From the NCBI GenBank assembly GCA_004335635.1, contig QAXH01005674.1, forward strand, positions 1 to 16,138: DNA of 16,138 nt, read 5' to 3'. A program made the position numbers and the translations under genes. The notes beneath the pieces are model-generated. The model ran no database searches. It was not told where the DNA came from and worked only from the letters and a program-made list of their open reading frames with translations. Positions 6,051 to 14,372 of the stretch are shown here, piece after piece (the first letter of the stretch is position 1; each line of letters starts with the position of its first letter). The DNA comes from Chloromonas sp. AAM2 (taxonomy: Eukaryota; Chlorophyta; Chlorophyceae; Chlamydomonadales; Chlamydomonadaceae).

Positions 6051-9029
6051 ATGTTTTCAGATCATAAATCGACAAATAAGTATCTTGCGCTTTTTACATT
6101 TGTAGTTTCACTCATCATTTATTGCCTCACCATGGCGCCTACTGCCAGTTTTTGGGATGCCGGTGAATTTATTGCCGTTGCTCACGGTCTGCAGGTTAAT
6201 CATCCTCCCGGTGCACCTTTTTATTCATTAGTTGGGCGAATCTTTTCCATGTTCATGCCTTCCGGTTATGTTGCGTTGAGCATAAATTTCATTAGTGCTC
6301 TTACTTCCGCCCTAACCGTTATGCTGTTATACCTGATTGTTGTCCGACTCATCAGGGAATGGAAAGGCGCCCCAAACTCAATGGACCTGATGGACAAGCT
6401 CGGGATGTATGGCGGAGCGGTGATTGGAGCGCTTACCTTTGCTGTGACCGATACATTTTGGTTTAGTGCAGTTGAGGCCGAAGTGTATGCCATGTCCATG
6501 TTCTTTACTTCTCTTGTGGTTTGGCTGGCTTTAAAATGGTCTGAAAATTATGACGAACCCTACAGCGAACGCTGGCTGGTTTTAATTGCCTATCTGTTTG
6601 GTTTGGCTATTGGAGTTCACCTATTAAACTTATTAGCTCTGTTTTTTGTAGCGCTCATTATTTATTTCAAATTCAGGGATTTTGAATGGAAATCTTTCTT
6701 ACTGATGGGATTAGGCTCCGTAGTTGCCTTTTTTGCCATTTATCCCTTCACCATTCAGAATATCCCATCCATAGCAAATGGTGTAGACGAAGCTACTTAT
6801 GGCTTAATTGGTCCGCTTGCCTTTATATTTTTATTTATGGCTGCTGTTGCCTACGCCGTTTATTATACCCACAAAAAGAAAATGAGGCTGGCTAACATTA
6901 TAAGTATCTGTTATGCTATGATCCTGATTGGTTTCTCTTCCTATTCGGTAATTATGATCCGATCGATGGCAGATCCCCCGGTTGACGAAAATGACCCGGA
7001 AACTACGGAGGCCTTTATCAGCTATTTAAAGCGAGAGCAATATGGTGCTACTCCTATTTTAAAGGGAAATAATTACGATGAGAATACGGGCCAAATAAAT
7101 CGAAATTCGGAAGAATTGTTTCCGCGGCGATATTCCCCGGACCCAAGACACCTCGAATACTATGGACAGTACAATTCTGACTGGGATTTCTTTTGGGATT
7201 ATCAGGTCAATCATATGTATATCCGGTACTTCAACTGGAATTTCATTGGCCGGGAGGCTGACATTCAGGATGCCGGCTGGAGGTCCGGTTTTCAAAAACC
7301 AGAACATCCGGATAATAAAGCAAGCAATGCTTACTTCTTTATTCCATTTCTAATTGGGCTGTTTGGAATGATATACCATTTCACAACCGACTGGAAACGG
7401 GCCATCTCAGTTTTTGCACTCTTTATTGTCACCGGTTTGGCCATAATTGTCTTCCTCAATCAAACCCCCTATCAGCCACGTGAGCGCGATTATGCTTACG
7501 TGGGTTCCTTTTTTGCTTTTTCAATCTGGATTGGACTTGGTGTAACCGGACTAATTGAATTACTAAAAAGCTATGTAGATAATAAATTTGTTGCCTACGG
7601 AACATTAGCTGTTCTATTGTTAGCATCTCCTGTTTGGAAGGGATATCAAAACTGGGATGACCATGACAGAAGCAACCGCTACGTTGCGCCAGATTATGCG
7701 AGAAATCTTTTAGAATCAACCGCACCCCATTCCATTTTATTCACAAACGGGGATAATGACACTTTCCCTTTATGGTATTTACAGGAGGTTGAAGGCGTAA
7801 GAACCGATGTCCGTATTGTTTGTCTCAGCCTACTAAACACCGACTGGTATATAAAACAGCTGAGGGATCAGTGGTCTCATGAATCTGCCCCGCTTCCCAT
7901 ATCTTTAACTGATGAAGAAGTGGAAAGAGTGACTGCAGGAATTAGTCAGTGGCAACCTCAAACCATCGAAATTCCTGTGGACAAAGAGATGCTCAAAAAG
8001 GCATTCTCAGATGACCGAAGCTATAAGGAAAAAATTGGCGTTAAACCCGATACCTCGCTTTCCATATTTCAAAATGGTATAGATTTTGAAATGCCCGTAG
8101 ATTCTCTGGATAGTGAAGTAAGCTGGAGATTAAATGGTCGACGTTACGGTCAGGATCAACAAGGAAATACCATTTACTACCTGCAGGTTCAAGACCGGCT
8201 TATATTAGATATTCTACGCACCAACGACTGGTTGCGTCCCGTATATTTTGCAAATACAGTGTCTAACACAAGTCAGCTTGGCTTGCAAAAATATTTCCGA
8301 ACTGAAGGAAAAGCATACCGGGTAGTTCCCAAGGAGTTTGACAACGGTGGTCAGGATAACATTGATGTTGATATTATGACCGATCGATTGATGAAATTCC
8401 AATTCCGTGAATGGAATAACCCTGATGTCTATTTTGATGAAAATATCCGCAGGATGTTAAGTAATTACAGATTTAACTTTATGGGACTGGCTGAAGAATA
8501 TCGCAGCCTTGGCATGCCTGACAGCGCCGCCTATTGGCTAAAATGGGGTGAGGAACGGATTCCTTTTAGGCCAGATGAAACCAATGAATCTATAAAATTA
8601 CTATATGCCGTCCGGTATGCACAAGCAGGCTCACCTGACGATGCCCTTCGTTTAGCCGGAGAATCAGAGACTGATATTATTCAGGATCTTGATTATAATC
8701 TTGCCAGGTTTACGGAGCTTGAAAATGAATTTAATATGCTAAATCAGGAATTTGAAAGTGCCAGAAATCAGGGAAATATTCGATTACAGCGAGAATTACG
8801 ACCTGAACTTCAGCAACTGAATAATCAGGCCCGAAATTTCTTAACAGAAGTGAGAATGGCGCGTCAGTCTTTGGTATTAGTCCAATACGTTTATTATCAA
8901 GCTGATGAAACAGAAGCCGCATTAGACCTTAAATCGAGGGTTGATGATATGATGGGCGCTGGGTTCCCTGAAATGCCTGGAACCAAAGCTGAAAGTGAAC
9001 AGGAAATCACACGTTATGGAATCAATTAA
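6051..9029 (+). CDS. DUF2723/TMEM260-like membrane protein, candidate protein O-mannosyltransferase
   Basis: This 992-residue protein starts with about a dozen membrane helices (roughly residues 10-30, 75-100, 120-163, 175-205, 215-235, 252-303, 428-470 and 483-530), with hydrophilic loops and a large soluble C-terminal part. Residues 34-54 hold FWDAGEF and NHPPG, the DUF2723 hallmark; D36 and E39 sit in the first outer loop where GT-C glycosyltransferases keep their acidic catalytic motif. Further family blocks are YQPRERDYAYVGSF (474-487) and NGDNDTFPLWYLQE (566-579). The animal relative TMEM260 is a protein O-mannosyltransferase, so the bacterial protein probably moves a sugar from a lipid carrier onto a periplasmic acceptor; that is inference. 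The last 150 residues are helical and Gln/Glu-rich (TPR- or coiled-coil-like, 860-940). It stands alone behind its own promoter. I chose the ATG because the first helix follows at once. Confidence 0.88.
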   Translation: MFSDHKSTNKYLALFTFVVSLIIYCLTMAPTASFWDAGEFIAVAHGLQVNHPPGAPFYSLVGRIFSMFMPSGYVALSINFISALTSALTVMLLYLIVVRLIREWKGAPNSMDLMDKLGMYGGAVIGALTFAVTDTFWFSAVEAEVYAMSMFFTSLVVWLALKWSENYDEPYSERWLVLIAYLFGLAIGVHLLNLLALFFVALIIYFKFRDFEWKSFLLMGLGSVVAFFAIYPFTIQNIPSIANGVDEATYGLIGPLAFIFLFMAAVAYAVYYTHKKKMRLANIISICYAMILIGFSSYSVIMIRSMADPPVDENDPETTEAFISYLKREQYGATPILKGNNYDENTGQINRNSEELFPRRYSPDPRHLEYYGQYNSDWDFFWDYQVNHMYIRYFNWNFIGREADIQDAGWRSGFQKPEHPDNKASNAYFFIPFLIGLFGMIYHFTTDWKRAISVFALFIVTGLAIIVFLNQTPYQPRERDYAYVGSFFAFSIWIGLGVTGLIELLKSYVDNKFVAYGTLAVLLLASPVWKGYQNWDDHDRSNRYVAPDYARNLLESTAPHSILFTNGDNDTFPLWYLQEVEGVRTDVRIVCLSLLNTDWYIKQLRDQWSHESAPLPISLTDEEVERVTAGISQWQPQTIEIPVDKEMLKKAFSDDRSYKEKIGVKPDTSLSIFQNGIDFEMPVDSLDSEVSWRLNGRRYGQDQQGNTIYYLQVQDRLILDILRTNDWLRPVYFANTVSNTSQLGLQKYFRTEGKAYRVVPKEFDNGGQDNIDVDIMTDRLMKFQFREWNNPDVYFDENIRRMLSNYRFNFMGLAEEYRSLGMPDSAAYWLKWGEERIPFRPDETNESIKLLYAVRYAQAGSPDDALRLAGESETDIIQDLDYNLARFTELENEFNMLNQEFESARNQGNIRLQRELRPELQQLNNQARNFLTEVRMARQSLVLVQYVYYQADETEAALDLKSRVDDMMGAGFPEMPGTKAESEQEITRYGIN

Positions 9030-9052
9030 TTCCTTTTATTTAAACTTAAGAA

Positions 9053-9081
9053 TTGGTACCGTATATTTCGGTTCATAAAAT
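9053..9081 (+). promoter_or_regulatory. Sigma70-like promoter for the ybeY gene run, with little or no leader
   Basis: TTGGTA (9053-9058) and TAAAAT (9076-9081) are separated by 17 bases in the 61-base gap after the DUF2723 gene. Transcription starting about 7 bases past the -10 would begin near 9088, only some 3 bases before the ATG at 9091, so the first gene could be read from a nearly leaderless mRNA. The match is 4/6 and 5/6 to consensus, in AT-rich DNA. Confidence 0.45.
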
Positions 9082-9090
9082 ATTATTGAT

Positions 9091-9540
9091 ATGATTCATC
9101 AGTTCACCAAAGAAAATATCGAAGCTATTGCAAAGGTGCTTGGTACCAAAGCCAAACCACTTGGCAATGACGTATTCAGATTTGAAGTTAAAAGTGAGGA
9201 AGAACAACCACGCAAACTTGCCCTTGAAATCCATCTTGGACTGGATGTAAACAATGAGCAAATGAATATGGTCTCTGTCTATTCATACAGCACTTTTTTG
9301 CAGCTTCACAATTGTACCGCTTTTGTGGCAAGTGATATGTTACAGCAGGTGACCTTTTTTGGAAAATCTGGCACAAAAACTTCTGGGCTGATCGTAGAGA
9401 AAACAGCCGGCTGTAGCCTTTATGCAAATGTTGATGATGCGGTTATCAGTGGAGATTTCACTGAATTACCGGAAGACCTCATGATGTGTGGTATCGCACT
9501 TTCTTTAACCGAATCCATGGACGACGGTTTCTCATTCTAA
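9091..9540 (+). CDS. Unrecognised conserved-looking small soluble protein
   Basis: I do not recognise this 149-residue protein. It has no signal peptide or membrane segment and looks like one alpha/beta domain: an N-terminal helix (FTKENIEAIAKVLG), strands around NDVFRFEVKSEE and KLALEIHLGL, a middle MVSVYSYSTFLQLHNC, a strand pair FVASDMLQQVTFFG, and an acidic C-terminus (TESMDDGFSF). Three cysteines occur (in HNC, AGC and MMCG) with no clear metal-site spacing. Codon usage resembles its neighbours and it ends 11 bases before ybeY, so it is very likely a real gene translated with that run. The tight linkage to a ribosome-maturation enzyme is the only functional clue, and a weak one. Confidence 0.8.
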   Translation: MIHQFTKENIEAIAKVLGTKAKPLGNDVFRFEVKSEEEQPRKLALEIHLGLDVNNEQMNMVSVYSYSTFLQLHNCTAFVASDMLQQVTFFGKSGTKTSGLIVEKTAGCSLYANVDDAVISGDFTELPEDLMMCGIALSLTESMDDGFSF

Positions 9541-9551
9541 ATTAATTTATC

Positions 9552-10013
9552 GTGGAACACGAGCTCTCACCCATCTTACAGTTATATATCGATTGTAATG
9601 AGAGCATTCCATTATCTCAGATTACGGCCTCCACTATTCTGGAATTAATACAGCAAAAAGAAGCGGTTCAATTCGAAATGGTTGAATTGGTATTTGTTGA
9701 TGAGGAAGAAATTGTTCGAATCAACAAAGAACACTTAGATCGAGACTATGTAACAGATATTCTTTCTTTCAGATACGATGACGGGGTTGAAGATGATCAC
9801 AATTCTGCCATTGAGGGCACATTATTTTGCTGTGCTCCGCGCATTAAAGAACAAGCAATAGAATATGGTGAAGCACAGAATCATGAGTTTAAGCGCATCT
9901 TTATTCACGGCCTACTTCACCTGATTGGTTATAAAGATCAATCTGAAGAAGAAAAAACATCCATGACTAAACTCGAAAATAAATATTTATCGCTCTCTGA
10001 AAACAACAACTGA
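9552..10013 (+). CDS. ybeY: Endoribonuclease YbeY, rRNA maturation factor
   Basis: This 153-residue UPF0054 protein is a zinc-dependent endoribonuclease acting in 16S rRNA 3'-end maturation and ribosome quality control. The evidence is the conserved centre HLDRDYVTDILSFRYDD (57-73 region, the family's NxxYRxxDxPTDVLSF block) and the metal motif HGLLHLIGYKD. The first two His ligands are present; the third position, His in E. coli (GYDH), is Asp here (GYKD), a form I recall as usual in Bacteroidota-like YbeY proteins. Translation starts at GTG 9552, 11 bases after the previous stop; no upstream in-frame start is available before that stop region, and the N-terminal strand follows directly. No Shine-Dalgarno sequence is visible. 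The length is normal for the family. Confidence 0.95.
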   Translation: MEHELSPILQLYIDCNESIPLSQITASTILELIQQKEAVQFEMVELVFVDEEEIVRINKEHLDRDYVTDILSFRYDDGVEDDHNSAIEGTLFCCAPRIKEQAIEYGEAQNHEFKRIFIHGLLHLIGYKDQSEEEKTSMTKLENKYLSLSENNN

Positions 10014-10048
10014 TCGGTTTTTCCGTACATAGTGCATAAATTGGATAC

Positions 10049-11191
10049 ATGGCCGAAAAGGATTCTTCAAATAATATCAAAGAGCGAAACAAAGCGTACG
10101 GAATTCAGCTCTGGGAGCTCATAAAACAGCAAGTTGAAAAGCAGTCTTCCTTATCTAAAGCTGTTCAAAATGCTGATATCCCTCCTAAAAAATCTGCGAA
10201 ATATCCCTGGTTAATGAAACTCTTGTTTGGGTTCCCCTACCTGCTGCTCGCCGTTTTTATTGGGTCATTTTTCTGGGATTTTGAAGGCGTCACTACAACT
10301 ATCTTTGGCCTGAGTTTTTCACTGGAGGGCCTGCTCCGCATCATCAGTATCAGTGGGTTGATTGGATTTCTCACAAATTGGCTCGCTATAACGATGCTTT
10401 TCCGCCCAACCTATCGACGACCACTGTTGGGGCAAGGTCTTGTACCGGCGCAAAAAGACCGTATTGCCTATCGTTTAGCTCGTGCTGTTTCAGAGGACCT
10501 TATAAATCCGGAGATCATAAAGCAAAAGATTCATGAATCTCAGGCAATAGCACGCTATCGTGAAAAAGCAACGCGCTATGTAAAAAAAATCATTGATGAT
10601 CCTGAATTCAGAACAAATTTAAAATCTCTGGTAGTTAGCTACGTAGATGAATTGATAGCAGACCCTGAAGTACGTTCCTCCATCGCCAAAAAACTCATTC
10701 AGCAAATTGATGAGGCAATCGATGAAAATTCTTTTGAAAAAGTAGCATTAAAAGCATATAGCTTTTTAAAGGGACAAGAAATGCAGGACTTGGTTGAAAG
10801 TGCCCTGATAAAGCTGCCAACAGGTATTGAAAATGGACTTAACAAAATGGATTCTTTCCTTGATGAACTACCTGAAAAACTGGATGAACACGGTTCAGTG
10901 ATTGAAGAACTCGTCACAAACCTTTTATACAAGTTGATCAATCAGTTGGATGTCCATGCACTGGTGGAGGATAATCTAAAACAATATGATGAACGCAGGC
11001 TGGAACAGCTCATCAAAAATGCAAGTAATGATCAGTTAAACTACATCCAATACTTGGGTGCTGTTTTGGGAACTTTCGGCGGGTTTATAATTTGGGAACC
11101 GGTTGCGAGTATCCTTGTTTTAACGTTTATTATTGGCTGCACTTTAGCAGCTGACTATTTGTTGCTTCACATGAAATCAAATCCAGACTAA
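10049..11191 (+). CDS. DUF445 family membrane protein
   Basis: This 380-residue protein belongs to DUF445 (YheB-like). The signature is GLIGFLTNWLAITMLFRP (103-120), followed by LGQGLVPAQKDRIAYRLARAV. The layout is a basic/amphipathic N-terminus, two membrane segments (about 58-75 and 94-117), a long helical cytoplasmic-type middle (about 145-330) rich in Lys/Glu, and two closely spaced C-terminal segments (about 333-370). The molecular role of the family is not established; the Bacillus relative YheB is a poorly characterised membrane protein. The middle repeats helical blocks with DDPEF and ADPEV turns (183-187 and 204-208), which look like related repeat units. It lies 35 bases after ybeY and 20 bases before the peptidase, consistent with one transcript. 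Confidence 0.9.
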   Translation: MAEKDSSNNIKERNKAYGIQLWELIKQQVEKQSSLSKAVQNADIPPKKSAKYPWLMKLLFGFPYLLLAVFIGSFFWDFEGVTTTIFGLSFSLEGLLRIISISGLIGFLTNWLAITMLFRPTYRRPLLGQGLVPAQKDRIAYRLARAVSEDLINPEIIKQKIHESQAIARYREKATRYVKKIIDDPEFRTNLKSLVVSYVDELIADPEVRSSIAKKLIQQIDEAIDENSFEKVALKAYSFLKGQEMQDLVESALIKLPTGIENGLNKMDSFLDELPEKLDEHGSVIEELVTNLLYKLINQLDVHALVEDNLKQYDERRLEQLIKNASNDQLNYIQYLGAVLGTFGGFIIWEPVASILVLTFIIGCTLAADYLLLHMKSNPD

Positions 11192-11211
11192 TTAAAACTA
11201 CTCATAGATAC

Positions 11212-12882
11212 ATGAAAGATTTATCAAAGCTTCTCCTCTTCAGTTCCCTACTGATTTTTTCTGTAAGCTGCGGAAGTACTCAATCCACTACCAACTCAAA
11301 GAGTGAGGGTGAAAATACCACTCCGCAGCCGTTAGAAACTGAAAAACCTGCAGAAGTAGCTACCGCAACAGAAACCTGGCATCTTCAGTCAACAAATGCA
11401 GACCCCTACATTGCTACAGGTGTAGAGAAAGCATTCGAAGAGCTATTAGCAGACAAAACACCTACTGAAGATGTGATAGTTGCAATTATAGATTCAGGTA
11501 CTGATATATATCATGAAGACCTTCAGGCCAAAATTTGGATAAACCGGGATGAGATTCGGGGAAATGGAGCTGATGATGACAATAACGGATATGTGGATGA
11601 TATCCATGGGTGGAATTTCATTGGCGGACCAGATAGCACACATGTTAATAAAGACACATACGAAGTTGTACGGATTTATGCTCGATTAAGTGAAAAATAT
11701 GAAGGAATTCCAGAAGATTCTGTTTCCACAGAAAACCAAGACGAGTATGCCTATTATCAAGATATTAAAAAGGCCTATGAAAATCGCGTAGAACGAAATC
11801 AACGCGAATTACAACAAATTACCCAGTCAAGACAAGCTATTCAGTTTGCAAAACAGCAACTTGGGGTCACCAATATTGATTCCGTCAAGACTGAAGATAT
11901 TCAGATAACCGGAAATGAAAGCCAGCAAATGCAGCAAGCCAAACAGGTTATGATGTTTTTGAAAGGAAATGGAGCTACCGAAAAAGACGTCCAGGATCTT
12001 GAGAAATATTATGAACGTGTTCAGGGATTATCCGAATATGGATTGAACCCGGACTTTAATCCAAGATCTATAGTTGGAGATGATTATGATGATCTTGATA
12101 ATCGGCTTTACGGAAATAATGATGTAATCGGCCCCACCAGCGAACACGGTACGCATGTTGCAGGGATTGTAGGAGCGGTAAGAAATAATGAAATCGGAGC
12201 GCAGGGTATCGCATCTCCAGTAAAATTAATGATTCTACGAACCGTACCGGATGGTGATGAAAGAGATAAAGATGTAGCAAATTCGATCCGATATGCCGCC
12301 GAAAACGGTGCCCGTGTAATTAACATGAGCTTTGGTAAAGGGTATTCTCCTCAAAAAGAATATGTGGACGAAGCTATGAAATTTGCAGATAGCCTGGGAG
12401 TATTGATGGTTTCCGGTGCTGGTAATGGCAGTGATAATATTGACAGTACTGACTCCTACCCTTCCCGTTATTTCGAAGATGGAGGAAAAGCCGTTAATTA
12501 TTTGAGTGTGGGAGCTTCATCCTGGCAGTCAGATTCCACGCTTACTGCCTCATTCAGCAACTATGGCAAAACCAATGTCGACCTTTTTGCACCTGGCGTG
12601 GATGTCTTTTCCACCTACCCTGAAGACAACTATGAGTTCAATAGTGGAACAAGTATGGCTTCTCCAGTAGTTGCTGGTGTTGCAGCTCTTATCATGGCCT
12701 ACTATCCGGAACTCCCTACTACTGAAGTAAAGGAAATAATACTTGAAACTGTAACTAAAGTTGATCAGGTGGTATATAAACCTGGCACTCAAAAAGCTAT
12801 TCCTTTTTCAGATTTATCTTCTACCGGTGGTATTATTAATGCCTATGAAGCGCTTAAGCTGGCAGAAGAAAGAGCGAAATAA
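11212..12882 (+). CDS. S8 (subtilisin-like) serine peptidase lipoprotein
   Basis: This 556-residue protease is probably anchored to a membrane outside the cytoplasm. The signal peptide (1-19) ends in the lipobox FSVSC, with Cys20 as the lipidated residue, followed by a Ser/Thr/Glu-rich linker. The S8 triad is complete: D94 in AIIDSGTD, H312 in EHGTHVAG, S481 in NSGTSMASP, with the oxyanion Asn405 in SGAGN. Asp and His are 218 residues apart, against about 32 in subtilisin. The extra region holds an Asp/Asn-rich, calcium-binding-like DDDNNGYVDD (121-130) and then a long charged helical section (about 150-275) that looks like a coiled coil. Only about 70 residues precede D94, so an I9-type inhibitory propeptide is unlikely. 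No C-terminal sorting domain is present. Substrate unknown; envelope protein processing or turnover is an inference. Confidence 0.93.
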   Translation: MKDLSKLLLFSSLLIFSVSCGSTQSTTNSKSEGENTTPQPLETEKPAEVATATETWHLQSTNADPYIATGVEKAFEELLADKTPTEDVIVAIIDSGTDIYHEDLQAKIWINRDEIRGNGADDDNNGYVDDIHGWNFIGGPDSTHVNKDTYEVVRIYARLSEKYEGIPEDSVSTENQDEYAYYQDIKKAYENRVERNQRELQQITQSRQAIQFAKQQLGVTNIDSVKTEDIQITGNESQQMQQAKQVMMFLKGNGATEKDVQDLEKYYERVQGLSEYGLNPDFNPRSIVGDDYDDLDNRLYGNNDVIGPTSEHGTHVAGIVGAVRNNEIGAQGIASPVKLMILRTVPDGDERDKDVANSIRYAAENGARVINMSFGKGYSPQKEYVDEAMKFADSLGVLMVSGAGNGSDNIDSTDSYPSRYFEDGGKAVNYLSVGASSWQSDSTLTASFSNYGKTNVDLFAPGVDVFSTYPEDNYEFNSGTSMASPVVAGVAALIMAYYPELPTTEVKEIILETVTKVDQVVYKPGTQKAIPFSDLSSTGGIINAYEALKLAEERAK

Positions 12883-12900
12883 AATTAAGCAGGCGCGCAA

Positions 12901-14352
12901 ATGCTTCCCTCTTCAAAAGAATATGATGCGGTAATTGTGGGCTCAGGTCCTAACGGCCTTAGTGCTGCCGTCAGGATGGCTCAACAAGGCCTAAAGGTTA
13001 TCGTTTTTGAAGCAAATTCTACGATTGGGGGCGGTACCCGGACAAAAGAAATCACCGAGCTTGGTTTTTTACATGATATTTGCGCGGCCGTAATCCCCAC
13101 TACTGCAGGCTCTCCATTTCTGGAATCACTGAAATTAGAAGAACACGGATTAGAATATATCCATCCGGATGTCCCTTTTGCTCACCCTCTTGATCACGGA
13201 GATGCTGCAGTAGCCTGCCGTTCACTTGAAGAGACTGCCAGCTTTTTAGCTGAAGATGCTTCCAGCTACAGAAAATTACTTCATGATTTTGTTGAACACT
13301 GGGATCTTTTTTCCCAAGATGTATTTGGGACACTCAGAATTCCAAAACACCCGCTTTTAATGGCACGCTTTGGGTGGTATGGAGCTCAATCCGCAACCTT
13401 TTTAAGCAATTCCCAATTTAATTCAACACATGCAAAAGCTCTTTTGGCAGGTTGTGCAGCTCACAGTATAATGCCACTTACTAACGCGTTCTCCGCTTCC
13501 TTTGGATTGGTACTGGGGACTTCTGCCCACGCTGTTGGCTGGCCAATAGCCAAAGGCGGAACACAATCGGTTGCTCAATCTCTTGCTTCACTATTCCGGG
13601 AACTGGGTGGTGAAATTCAAACTGATCATCCCATAAAGACATTTGCAGATATTCCGGATGCCCATTCTATTCTTTTTGATCTCACACCCCGCCAAATAGC
13701 AGGTATCGCTGGAGACCAAGTTCCATCACCCTACCTCCGCAAGTTGAATGATTTCACGTATGGCCCCGGCGTTTATAAAATAGACTGGGCCCTTTCTGAA
13801 CCTGTTCCCTGGACCAATGAACATTGTAAAAAAGCGGGAACGCTCCATCTCGGTGGAACTTTAGAGGAAATTGCAGTATCAGAACAGGCAGTCTGGGATA
13901 ATAAACATCCTGAAAAACCCTATGTATTAGTCTCTCAGCCCAGTTTATTTGATGAAACAAGGGCTCCAAAAGGCAAACACACGTTATGGGCCTACTGCCA
14001 TGTGCCTCATGGTTCTGATAAAAATATGACCAATGAGATTGAAGATCAGATTGAACGATTTGCACCTGGCTTTAAAGATACTATCATTTCAAAAAGCACC
14101 ATGAATTCTGTTCAATTTCAATCCTATAATGCAAATTATATTGGTGGTGATATTAATGGAGGTGCTCAGTTTTTAAAGCAGCTATTTGCCCGACCGGTTT
14201 TAAAATGGGATCCTTATCACATTCCGAAAACTTCCATGTATATTTGTTCATCTTCCACTCCACCCGGCGGTGGCGTTCACGGCATGTGTGGATTTCATGC
14301 AGCCCAGTCTGCCCTCAAGAATGAATTTGGAATAACTTCTGATAAAATCTGA
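12901..14352 (+). CDS. FAD-dependent oxidoreductase, phytoene desaturase/PYROXD2-like
   Basis: This 483-residue flavoprotein of the COG1233 type has no signal peptide or membrane helix. The N-terminal dinucleotide-binding fold has GSGPNGLSAA (14-23; G14, G16, G19), with E37 in FEAN for the ribose and the family's GGGTRT (43-48). The C-terminal flavin-contact block is GGGVHGMCGFHAA (456-468). This set fits the PYROXD2-like branch better than the carotenoid enzymes CrtI/CrtN, and no carotenoid gene is nearby, so I would not name it a carotenoid enzyme. Substrate and reaction are unknown; a desaturation or oxidation is likely. It begins 18 bases after the peptidase stop and ends 20 bases before the permease start, so it is probably co-transcribed. 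A weak AGG lies before the ATG. Confidence 0.88.
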   Translation: MLPSSKEYDAVIVGSGPNGLSAAVRMAQQGLKVIVFEANSTIGGGTRTKEITELGFLHDICAAVIPTTAGSPFLESLKLEEHGLEYIHPDVPFAHPLDHGDAAVACRSLEETASFLAEDASSYRKLLHDFVEHWDLFSQDVFGTLRIPKHPLLMARFGWYGAQSATFLSNSQFNSTHAKALLAGCAAHSIMPLTNAFSASFGLVLGTSAHAVGWPIAKGGTQSVAQSLASLFRELGGEIQTDHPIKTFADIPDAHSILFDLTPRQIAGIAGDQVPSPYLRKLNDFTYGPGVYKIDWALSEPVPWTNEHCKKAGTLHLGGTLEEIAVSEQAVWDNKHPEKPYVLVSQPSLFDETRAPKGKHTLWAYCHVPHGSDKNMTNEIEDQIERFAPGFKDTIISKSTMNSVQFQSYNANYIGGDINGGAQFLKQLFARPVLKWDPYHIPKTSMYICSSSTPPGGGVHGMCGFHAAQSALKNEFGITSDKI

Positions 14353-14372
14353 GATAAGCGTATCTTTAGGGC

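Noticed and set aside
9053..9081. Spacer dyad ACCG...CGGT read as an operator within the promoter
   Set aside because: Only four bases pair on each side, which is too little to distinguish from chance.
13754..14065. 103-codon - strand open frame inside the FAD oxidoreductase gene
   Set aside because: It lies fully within a continuous, motif-bearing gene on the other strand and shows no domain of its own.
12901..14352. Carotenoid desaturase (crtI/crtN) identity for the FAD oxidoreductase
   Set aside because: The FAD motifs are shared, but the sequence fits the PYROXD2-like branch better and no phytoene synthase or other carotenoid gene is in the window.
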